Shown here: positions 15,510-21,252 of the stretch, in pieces
Layout: the number at the start of each line of letters is the position of its first letter
Position numbering within the stretch: the stretch's first letter is position 1
From: an uncultured Pseudomonadota bacterium
GTDB lineage: Bacteria > Pseudomonadota > Gammaproteobacteria > Burkholderiales > SG8-41
Length of the DNA: 21,252 nucleotides
Reading direction: 5' to 3'
NCBI GenBank assembly: GCA_946885605.1
Contig: CAMPGR010000055.1
Coordinates: 1 to 21,252, forward strand
Notes under the pieces: model-generated
Database searches by the model: none
Told to the model about the DNA's origin: nothing
What the model saw: only the letters and a program-made list of their open reading frames with translations
Made by a program: the position numbers and the translations under genes

Positions 15510-16118
15510 CTACAGATGGCGGACCTGCACGTTGCGGAATCTTACCGTGCCCGCGCCATGCTGGAGCGCGATGGGGCCGCTCGCGAGCTTCTTGTCCACC
15601 ACGTCCACGGTCAGGTCGCCATTGAGCCAGACGGAAATGCGATCGCCCTGCACGGTGATTTCGTAGGTGTTCCACTTGCCGCCGGCCTTCGGCATCGGAT
15701 GCACGGTCGCGATGTGCACGATGGCGCCCGTGCCATACGAGGGATCGGGCCGCTGATCGAAGATGTTCGCCTCGTAGCAGGTCTTGTCCGTCGGCATCTT
15801 CGCGTTGGAGCAGCGCATGAAGATGCCGCTGTTCGCGTCGCTGCTCGCCCAGAACTCGGCCCTCAGCTGAAAGTCCTTGTAGCTCTGCTTCGAGACGACG
15901 AACGCGGGCGTCTTGCTGGTGCGCTGGTCCGCCATCACGCTGCCGCGGTAGATGCGCCAGTTGGTCTGGCCGACGCGATCCCAGTTTTTATTGAGGCTTG
16001 ATTCCGTGCCGTCGAAGAGCGTGATCCAGTTGGATGACTCCGCCTGTATCGGCGGGCGGCTGTTGCAACCGGCCAGCATGGCGGCGAGCAGTGCGACGAT
16101 AACGTATGAATGGTTCAC
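15510..16118 (-). CDS. DUF1080 (3-keto-disaccharide hydrolase domain) lipoprotein, GTG start
   Basis: A 202-residue lipoprotein. The N-terminus is a lipoprotein signal with lipobox LAGC (C18), then Asn at +2, which does not give the standard Asp inner-membrane retention signal. The rest is a single concanavalin-like beta-sandwich of the DUF1080 family: WITLFDG near residues 31-37, a DFQLRAEFW strand, SGIFMRC, the GKWNTYEI segment and the final GTVRFRNVQVRHL strand. Family members bind or cleave modified glycans. Translation starts at GTG (16118), supported by GGGGGAG about 7 bases upstream and by the lipoprotein signal that begins exactly there. It is the first gene of the minus-strand group leading to the aminotransferase and Bug genes, and diverges from the rhomboid gene. 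Confidence 0.88.
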   Translation of the reverse strand: MNHSYVIVALLAAMLAGCNSRPPIQAESSNWITLFDGTESSLNKNWDRVGQTNWRIYRGSVMADQRTSKTPAFVVSKQSYKDFQLRAEFWASSDANSGIFMRCSNAKMPTDKTCYEANIFDQRPDPSYGTGAIVHIATVHPMPKAGGKWNTYEITVQGDRISVWLNGDLTVDVVDKKLASGPIALQHGAGTVRFRNVQVRHL

Positions 16119-16187
16119 GAGATTCTCCCCCTTTGATCGTATGCCATCGTTTTGCGGTGGATAAGCCTACCCGTACAGCCACAAACC

Positions 16188-16211
16188 TTCAATTACGCCG
16201 CCGCAATTGAA
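16188..16211. promoter_or_regulatory. Inverted repeat in the DUF1080/rhomboid divergent region
   Basis: TTCAATT (16188-16194) and AATTGAA (16205-16211) form perfect 7-base arms separated by 10 bases. The centre is G+C-rich while the arms are A+T-rich, as in many repressor or activator sites. It lies within the 155-base divergent region. Its role as an operator is speculative. Confidence 0.3.
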
Positions 16212-16273
16212 TCGTGGTTGCGTGCCTGTTATCGTCACGCCCGTCCATGCCGAATGCATGGCCCAGGTGCCGA

Positions 16274-17191
16274 ATGTTCTTTCCCTACCGGGCGCGGATC
16301 GCGTTGTTCCACCTGCCGGTGCTCACGATTTTCGTGTGCGGGCTCTGCTTCGCCGTTTTCACCGCGCAGTACAGCAACCAGCGTGCCTTGAACCAGTCGG
16401 CCTACCAGTTCTGCGAGCGCGAGAACGACGCCGGTTTTCTCCGTGGGCTCAAGTGGCTCGGCGGCACCGCTGACCCCGCGCTCTGCGCGCAGCTCATGCT
16501 GCGCCTCTATCACGCGCAGGACGACAAAGCGGTGCTCGCCAACTTGATCCAGCGGATGGCAAATCCGCGCGTCGGGCAGGACCTCGCGTCGCACTACGAA
16601 GGCGTCCTGCTCGACACCTACCAGACGTTTCGCCTGCAGGCGCCGAAGAACCTCACCGCACGGCTGTGGTATCCGCCCGATTCGTGGAATCCCATGCGCA
16701 TGCTCTCGGCCTCCGTGGCGCACGGTAGCTGGGCGCACCTCATGGGCAATCTCTTTTTTTTCTATGCATTTGCCGCGACGATCGAGATCCTGCTCGGTCC
16801 CATACTTTACCTGGCGGTGCTGATCGTGCTCGCACTCGGCACGCACAGCGTGTTTTCGCTCGCGATGATGCAGCATGCCGAGGCGTTGCCCACTGTCGGG
16901 CTCTCCGGCGTGGTGATGGGCATGATCGCGCTCTTCGTTTTCTTTATTCCGCGGGCGCGCATCAGCTGCTTCCTGTGGCTCGTCGTCTTCTACCGCCGCT
17001 TCGCGGTGCCGGCGTGGCTGCTCGCCGGGTGGTTCATAGGCTGGGATCTTTACACCGAGTTGACGGGTGCCGCGAATCCTCGTGTGAACGTGGTCGCGCA
17101 TCTCTCCGGCGCCGCCATCGGCTTTCTCCTCGGCATGACGCTGTTCCGGAAGAAGCGCCATTGGGCGCAGGAGCTGGTCGAAGACGCTTAG
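16274..17191 (+). CDS. Rhomboid-family intramembrane serine protease with an extended first loop
   Basis: An inner-membrane protease that cuts substrates within or near transmembrane segments. From the ATG at 16274 (AGGTG four bases upstream) it has 305 residues. A GTG at 16214 or ATG at 16247 would add 20 or 9 residues without a clear ribosome site. The first membrane helix spans about 10-30. A hydrophilic region of about 110 residues follows, longer than the first loop of GlpG-type enzymes. The core then shows HGSWAHLMGN (H150, H155, N159), several hydrophobic helices, the catalytic Ser in GLSG (S211) and the catalytic His in NVVAHLSGAA (H276). Ser, His and oxyanion-site residues are all present, so it should be active. 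Its substrate is unknown. It is convergent with the TPP-enzyme gene. Confidence 0.9.
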   Translation: MFFPYRARIALFHLPVLTIFVCGLCFAVFTAQYSNQRALNQSAYQFCERENDAGFLRGLKWLGGTADPALCAQLMLRLYHAQDDKAVLANLIQRMANPRVGQDLASHYEGVLLDTYQTFRLQAPKNLTARLWYPPDSWNPMRMLSASVAHGSWAHLMGNLFFFYAFAATIEILLGPILYLAVLIVLALGTHSVFSLAMMQHAEALPTVGLSGVVMGMIALFVFFIPRARISCFLWLVVFYRRFAVPAWLLAGWFIGWDLYTELTGAANPRVNVVAHLSGAAIGFLLGMTLFRKKRHWAQELVEDA

Positions 17192-17193
17192 GG

Positions 17194-17229
17194 ACAGACC
17201 ACTAAGCGGTCTGTTTAAGTCTGGTCTGT
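17194..17229. terminator. Palindromic element between convergent genes, likely bidirectional terminator/REP
   Basis: ACAGACC (17194-17200) pairs with GGTCTGT (17208-17214) around a 7-base loop, and a second GGTCTGT (17223-17229) offers an alternative partner. It fills the 40-base gap between the rhomboid stop and the TPP-enzyme stop, where a two-way terminator is expected. The GGGACAGACC style resembles dispersed REP sequences of proteobacteria. Confidence 0.55.
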
Positions 17230-17231
17230 AC

Positions 17232-18881
17232 TTACTCGTCGCGACCGTAATGGATGCGGCGGTAGGGGAGCGTGATCACGCTGCGCGCGATCCGCACATC
17301 GATGATCATCGGGCACGGGTTCCTGAGCCACTCCTGCGCGGCGTTACGCACGTCCTCCGCGCTGCGCGCGAGCGCGCCCTTGCCGCCGAAGGCTTTGGCC
17401 ACGGCGCCGAGGTCCGGGGTGGGGATGGTGGACAGCTCGGCGTTCATGCCGTGCGCGTCGAGCTTGTAGTACTCGGAGCCGAGCGCCTCGTTGTTCATCA
17501 CGATGACGAGGAGCGGCATCTTGTAGCGCACCATCGATTCGAACTCCGCGAGGTGCATCATGACGCTCGCGTCGCCATCGACGAGCACCGCCGGCTTGTT
17601 GCCCATGGCGAGGACCCCGCCCATCGCAGCGGGCAGCATCTGGCCGATGCAGCCGAAAAAGTGGCTCGCGAGCACCACCGGGCGCTGGCGCCGGAAGAGG
17701 ATGTTGGAGAAGCCCGCGGTCGAGCCGCTGCCGGTGAAGAGGCTCACGTCCGCGGGCACCACTTCATCGAGCATGTTGATCACTTCGCGCGGATCGGCGT
17801 TTCCCTGCTCGATCAGGAATTCCGAGCGATCCTCGTAGTGGCCGGCGAGGCGCTTTCGCACGTCCGGCGTGCGGAAGCCGGTGGACTTGAACGAGCGCTT
17901 CTCGAGCGCGCGCACGAGCGCCTCCACACCGGCCTTCGCGTCGGCATGCACATACACGTCGGCTGCTTTCCCGCCGAACATCATGACGTGCGGCTTCAAA
18001 TCGATGTGGACGAACTTCGCTTCGGGATAGAGGTAGCCGTGCTCGGTCGTGTAGCGGTTCAGGCTTGCGCCGATGCCGATCACGCAGTCGGCTTCTTCGA
18101 AGAGCTGGATCGCGGTCTTGGTGGCGTAGAGCCCGGATACGCCGACGTGGTACGGATCCTCGCTCAGCCACGTTTTCGCCATGAGCGAGGTCGCGATGAT
18201 CGCGCCGCTGCGTTCGGCGAGCTCGAGGATTTCCTTGCCCGCGCCCGACCAGCGCGCGCCGCGTCCGACGAGCACCACGGGCTTGCGGCACTTCGCGATC
18301 ACATCCGCCGCGCGCTCGATCGCATCCGGATCCGGCTGCACCGGCTGCTGGACGAGGATCGTGGAAGAGGGCTGGTACGGCTCGTCGTCGTCGAAGTTCT
18401 TCTGCTGAAGGTCCATCGGACAGCTCAGCATGATCGGTCGCGATTCGAGCTTCGCGAGGTAGAACGCCTTGCGCACGACGTCGTCGGCCGCTTCCGGCGA
18501 GTTGAGCCGCACGAATCCCGCTTCGCACGCCGCGGCGAACCGTGCGTTATCGAAACGCTGGTTGTACTCGTCGTCGTTGGTGGGATGCTCGCCGCAAAAA
18601 GCGACGAGCGGCGACTCCGCGCGCGCGGCCGTGACGAACGCGGTGGCGAGCTGCGACACGCCCGGCCCGCACGTCGTCGTCGCCACCCCGGGCGTTTGCG
18701 AAACGCGCGCCCAGCCGTCCGCCATGCCGAGGCCCGCGCCTTCGTGCCGCACTTCGAGCATCTTGACGCCGAGCTTGTCCAGCTCGTGCAGCCAGTACAT
18801 GTTGGCATCGCCCATGATGCCGAAGAGATGCGTGACGCCTTCTGCGGCGAATGCCTGCGCGAGCCTTTGATAGACCTTCAT
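17232..18881 (-). CDS. Thiamine-diphosphate-dependent enzyme (acetolactate synthase / benzoylformate decarboxylase family)
   Basis: A 549-residue cytoplasmic ThDP enzyme with three domains. The pyrimidine-binding domain (about 1-165) carries the catalytic Glu in EVRHEGAG (E47) and TTCGPGVSQLATA. The central domain (about 185-330) includes VVLVGRGARWSG. The diphosphate-binding domain (about 365-549) has VDGDASVMMHLAEFESMV from D435 to the MNNEALGSEYYK region, the usual metal-binding motif. Members decarboxylate 2-oxoacids or join C2 units to acceptors (acetolactate synthase, oxalyl-CoA decarboxylase, benzoylformate decarboxylase). No regulatory small subunit is nearby, and the pairing with a CoxG-like gene 33 bases upstream argues against housekeeping branched-chain amino acid synthesis. 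GGGAG about 8 bases before the ATG supports the start. The substrate is not predictable. Confidence 0.92.
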   Translation of the reverse strand: MKVYQRLAQAFAAEGVTHLFGIMGDANMYWLHELDKLGVKMLEVRHEGAGLGMADGWARVSQTPGVATTTCGPGVSQLATAFVTAARAESPLVAFCGEHPTNDDEYNQRFDNARFAAACEAGFVRLNSPEAADDVVRKAFYLAKLESRPIMLSCPMDLQQKNFDDDEPYQPSSTILVQQPVQPDPDAIERAADVIAKCRKPVVLVGRGARWSGAGKEILELAERSGAIIATSLMAKTWLSEDPYHVGVSGLYATKTAIQLFEEADCVIGIGASLNRYTTEHGYLYPEAKFVHIDLKPHVMMFGGKAADVYVHADAKAGVEALVRALEKRSFKSTGFRTPDVRKRLAGHYEDRSEFLIEQGNADPREVINMLDEVVPADVSLFTGSGSTAGFSNILFRRQRPVVLASHFFGCIGQMLPAAMGGVLAMGNKPAVLVDGDASVMMHLAEFESMVRYKMPLLVIVMNNEALGSEYYKLDAHGMNAELSTIPTPDLGAVAKAFGGKGALARSAEDVRNAAQEWLRNPCPMIIDVRIARSVITLPYRRIHYGRDE

Positions 18882-18914
18882 GTCGTGTCTCCCGTCGAAA
18901 TGATTTGGGCGGAG

Positions 18915-19394
18915 CTACTGCTGCTCGCCGGAGGAAGCCGTGCCGGCGCCGCAGCGCTCGGCGAGCCGCTCGGAGAACTCCGCCGTCATGCGTTTCACCA
19001 CGAGCTTCGCGCCGCTCTCGACGAGCGAGGCGAGACGCCCGGTGATCTCCACCTGCGCGTCGACCGGGATCGTCGATCCCGGGGGGTCGGTTTGCTCGAC
19101 GACCTTGAAGTTCATCGTTGCGCGGACGCGCGTCCCGCCCTGGTTGTCCTTGCCGCGTGCGGTGACCTGACCGCTCCTTGCCGCTTCGTCGAACGCCAAT
19201 GCAACCCGCGCCTGGAACGTGACTTTCGCCGGGCCGAACTTCACCACCAGCTTCGCATCGAACGAGCCGTCCTCCTGCGCTTCCCCGAGCGCGGCGCCTG
19301 GCACGCAATCTACGACCGCGTGCGGGTCGGAGAGGATCTGCCAAACTGTGGACGGTGTGGAGGGGACGTCGATACGTTCGTTGATTTCTATCAT
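18915..19394 (-). CDS. CoxG/SRPBCC-family protein
   Basis: A 159-residue protein of the SRPBCC (START-like) fold, CoxG subgroup. It opens with the typical IEINERIDVPSTPSTVWQIL strand-helix segment, continues with CVPGAAL near 30-36, a KVTFQARVAL strand, and ends with the long helix LASLVESGAKLVVKRMTAEFSERL. CoxG-type proteins are known from carbon monoxide dehydrogenase and other molybdenum hydroxylase clusters, where they assist maturation or membrane attachment, but no such hydroxylase is visible here. Its stop lies 33 bases before the start of the ThDP enzyme gene, so the two are almost certainly co-transcribed. The ribosome site is weak. The C-terminal tail after residue 145 (CGAGTASSGEQQ) is low-complexity. 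Function in this context is unknown. Confidence 0.87.
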   Translation of the reverse strand: MIEINERIDVPSTPSTVWQILSDPHAVVDCVPGAALGEAQEDGSFDAKLVVKFGPAKVTFQARVALAFDEAARSGQVTARGKDNQGGTRVRATMNFKVVEQTDPPGSTIPVDAQVEITGRLASLVESGAKLVVKRMTAEFSERLAERCGAGTASSGEQQ

Positions 19395-19472
19395 GATGGT
19401 CGCCGATTATAGAAGACCGCACGGCGCCCGCGCGGCAGTTAGTCCACGCTATGGATGAAAAGCGCGCGGCGC

Positions 19473-20405
19473 CTACTCGGCCGCGGGGGAGTCGTTACGG
19501 GCGGGCACGAGAAACTCGAGCGCGTTGCGCTCGACGCCCACGGTGAGGCGGGCGGGCGGCTTCGCGCGGGGCTTTTTCCTGCCGGGCAGGATCTCGTCGT
19601 CGACATGGATGTCGAAGCCGGTCCATTCGATCTCGATATGCGCCGCCTTGAGCGTCTTGAAATCCGGCGGAAGCGTCACGCCTTCCTGCCACGTCTCGAG
19701 ATACTCGTCGAGCTTCTTGCGGTCGCGCTCGGCCATGAGAACGACATCGAGCCGTCCGTCGTCGCCGACGCTGTCCGGGGCGAGATAGAGATTGGGGCCG
19801 ACGAACTCCATGTTCATCGCCTCGAACAGAATGTATTCGCCGGAAAGGTCCTCGCCGTCCGCCTTGATGTCGAGGCGCAGCGGCCGGCACGCTTTCAGGT
19901 GCTCGCGCAGCAGCTGCTGCGCGTAGGTCGCGCGCGCCTCCGCGTCCTTGAGGTTCTCCAGCGTCGCGTTCTCGTCCGCTTCCTGCATCGCGTGCGCGAA
20001 AAGCCCCGCGCCCATGGCTTCGATGAAGTGCTGCGTGCCCCATGGCCCGGAAAGGATTCCGGCGTCGAAGGGCCTGCGCTGTCCGGACGACCAGCTCGCG
20101 ATTAGCGCCTCGAGCGGCACGTGCCGTATACCGAGCGATTTGGAGATGTTGTTCGCTGTGCCGAGCGGAAGCACCGCGATCGGTATGCGCCGCCCGATCA
20201 TGTGACGCGCGACGTGCGCCACGGTGCCGTCGCCGCCCGCGACTGCGACGAGATCCGGCGCGTCGTCCAACAGGGCTTTCCACTTGCTGCTCACCGAGCA
20301 GTAGTGCAGCTCATGCCCCGCCTCGCGAATTAGTTTTTTCAGCTGCGGCGCGCCCGGCGCGGAGTCGTCGCCGGCACCCGGATTGTGGACCAGCACGACC
20401 CGCAT
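19473..20405 (-). CDS. Diacylglycerol kinase catalytic-domain (lipid kinase) family protein
   Basis: The 310-residue protein has the nucleotide-binding motifs of the DAGK/sphingosine kinase family: VHNPGAG (6-12), VAGGDGTVAHVA (56-66) and LPLGTANNIS (79-88). A C-terminal beta-sandwich includes the FIEAMGAGLF and DDGRLDVVLM segments and a final HVDDEILPG strand. Such enzymes phosphorylate a lipid hydroxyl (diacylglycerol, phosphatidylglycerol or sphingoid) at the inner face of the membrane; some relatives act on non-lipid substrates. The start at 20405 is chosen because the family begins with an MRVVLVHNP strand. A longer reading to 20516 would overlap the surE start. The ribosome site is weak. 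It is divergent from surE with 42 bases between start codons, so a shared control region is likely. Confidence 0.9.
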   Translation of the reverse strand: MRVVLVHNPGAGDDSAPGAPQLKKLIREAGHELHYCSVSSKWKALLDDAPDLVAVAGGDGTVAHVARHMIGRRIPIAVLPLGTANNISKSLGIRHVPLEALIASWSSGQRRPFDAGILSGPWGTQHFIEAMGAGLFAHAMQEADENATLENLKDAEARATYAQQLLREHLKACRPLRLDIKADGEDLSGEYILFEAMNMEFVGPNLYLAPDSVGDDGRLDVVLMAERDRKKLDEYLETWQEGVTLPPDFKTLKAAHIEIEWTGFDIHVDDEILPGRKKPRAKPPARLTVGVERNALEFLVPARNDSPAAE

Positions 20406-20447
20406 CGGATGGAACCCGTGGGAAAAAAACGGAACCAACCCTAAGAC

Positions 20448-21203
20448 ATGGCACGGCGCATACTGGTTTCCAACGACGACGGCGTGTACAGCCCCGGCAT
20501 CGCGGCACTCGCGCAAGCGGCCGCCGAATTCGGCGAGGTGCGGGTGGTGGCGCCCGACGTCGAGATGTCTTCCGCAGGCAGCGCGATCACGTCGTCACGA
20601 CCGCTCACCGTCAAGCATACGCCGCTCAGCGATATCGACGCCTATCGCGTGAACGGCACGCCAGCGGACTGTGTCGCGCTCGGAACTACCCTGTGGGAAG
20701 GCGTCGACATCGTGCTCTCGGGCGTGAACCTGGGCAGCAACGTCGGGCACGGCATCTGGCATTCGGGCACGGTTGCGGCCGCGAAGCAGGCGGCGCTCAT
20801 GGGAATGCGCGGCATTGCCCTCAGTATTCCGGCCCCCGAAGAGCAGCCCGATTTCGAAAGACTGCGCCGGCCGATGCGCGAAGTGCTGGAAGCGCTCCTG
20901 CCCGACGACACCCTGTCGCTCGTCAACGTCAATTTTCCGCACGAGCGCCCGAAAGGCATGATGTGGACACGCCAATCGGTCCGCCTCTACGACGGCAAAG
21001 TGATGCCGGGCAAGGATCCGCTGGGGCGCCAGCACTACTGGTTCATGGCGATGCCGGTCACCGAAACCGACGAAGGCACCGACCGCTGGGCGCTCGAGCA
21101 GGGCTACATCTCGATCACGCCGCTGCGCATCGATCTCACGGATGAAGAAAAACTCGCGGCGATGCAGTCGGAGCACCCGTTGCGCAGAGCGCGCTCCGCA
21201 TAG
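20448..21203 (+). CDS. surE: 5'/3'-nucleotidase SurE
   Basis: SurE is a divalent-metal phosphatase of nucleoside 5'- and 3'-monophosphates involved in stationary-phase survival. The 251-residue protein shows the metal-site motif SNDDG (D10, D11), a Ser in the loop after VVAPDVEM (S41/S42) and SGVNLGSN (N94), plus NGTPADCV (69-76) and WHSGTVAAA. The loop reads [11 protein letters not shown] rather than the RNRSGASNSLT form of E. coli, a recognised SurE variant, so activity is still expected. Length and motifs fit the family. The ATG follows the weak CTAAG at close spacing; the 42-base divergent region leaves room for only a short leader. In many proteobacteria surE lies beside pcm, nlpD and rpoS; here it is beside a lipid-kinase-like gene, and downstream genes are outside the window. 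Confidence 0.95.
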   Translation: MARRILVSNDDGVYSPGIAALAQAAAEFGEVRVVAPDVEMSSAGSAITSSRPLTVKHTPLSDIDAYRVNGTPADCVALGTTLWEGVDIVLSGVNLGSNVGHGIWHSGTVAAAKQAALMGMRGIALSIPAPEEQPDFERLRRPMREVLEALLPDDTLSLVNVNFPHERPKGMMWTRQSVRLYDGKVMPGKDPLGRQHYWFMAMPVTETDEGTDRWALEQGYISITPLRIDLTDEEKLAAMQSEHPLRRARSA

Positions 21204-21229
21204 CGGTTCTGGCATACGCGCGCTGTATG

Positions 21230-21252
21230 GGGTCGGACCTCGGGTCTGACCC
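21230..21252. repeat. Strong hairpin (REP-like or terminator) after surE, at the window edge
   Basis: GGGTCGGACC (21230-21239) pairs with GGTCTGACCC (21243-21252) around a TCG loop: ten pairs, one of them G-U. A further G at 21229 could pair beyond the window. The sequence resembles dispersed GGGTCAGACC-type REP units in proteobacteria, and it would also serve as a terminator for surE. Confidence 0.6.

Noticed and set aside
16214..16273. A longer rhomboid N-terminus starting at GTG 16214
   Set aside because: No ribosome site precedes it and the added residues are not membrane-like, whereas ATG 16274 has AGGTG at suitable spacing.
17250..19412. A 720-codon plus-strand open frame opposite the TPP enzyme and CoxG genes
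   Set aside because: It spans two well-supported genes on the other strand and has the His/Arg/Asp-rich composition of an antisense shadow.
1..21252. Mobile element or defence-island signatures
   Set aside because: I looked for transposases, integrases, tRNA-end attachment repeats, toxin-antitoxin pairs, restriction enzymes and reverse transcriptases and found none. Only REP-like palindromes are present.

Overview
The window looks like a chromosomal stretch from a GC-rich betaproteobacterium, most likely Burkholderiales or a close uncultured relative. The main reason is four separate TctC/Bug-type periplasmic solute-binding proteins, a family strongly expanded in that group. Supporting signs are purine-rich Shine-Dalgarno sites and a metabolism centred on small organic acids and amides. 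This placement is inferred from gene content, not from a marker gene. There are 17 protein-coding genes, one cut by the left edge. I see no rRNA, tRNA, CRISPR array, transposase, integrase or phage gene.

Region A (1-6579, all minus strand) is a catabolic gene train. In transcription order it holds a Bug receptor, an MmgE/PrpD-family protein, a dihydropyrimidinase/hydantoinase-like amidohydrolase, a ketopantoate-reductase-like dehydrogenase, a second Bug receptor and, behind its own candidate sigma-70 promoter, a third Bug receptor that runs off the window. It plausibly takes up and degrades a cyclic amide or imide, or a carboxylate derived from one. The substrate cannot be read from the sequence.

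Region B (6580-10992) is plus strand. A type II-like asparaginase that keeps its catalytic Thr/Lys residues but has lost several amino-acid-recognition residues is followed by a short-form PutA (proline dehydrogenase plus P5C dehydrogenase, no N-terminal DNA-binding domain). A 39-bp tandem repeat begins at the 3' end of putA and is followed by a REP-like palindromic element.

Region C (10993-16118, minus strand) reads DUF1080 lipoprotein, class V aminotransferase-like PLP enzyme, fourth Bug receptor, SMP-30/gluconolactonase-like protein and a secreted metallo-beta-lactamase-fold hydrolase. The first three genes are closely spaced. A 182-bp gap with a clear double-hairpin REP element separates them from the last two.

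Region D (16119-21252) holds a plus-strand rhomboid protease convergent with a minus-strand pair (CoxG-like SRPBCC protein, then a thiamine-diphosphate enzyme of the acetolactate synthase/benzoylformate decarboxylase family). A palindromic element lies between the convergent ends. Next come a minus-strand diacylglycerol-kinase-family protein and, divergently, surE. The window ends in a strong hairpin after surE.

I did not find a convincing new defence, mobile or RNA-based system. The most interesting points are the altered asparaginase active site, the in-frame 13-residue repeat that resembles the PutA C-terminus, the Bug/hydantoinase/PrpD/PanE cluster and the CoxG-TPP enzyme pair.
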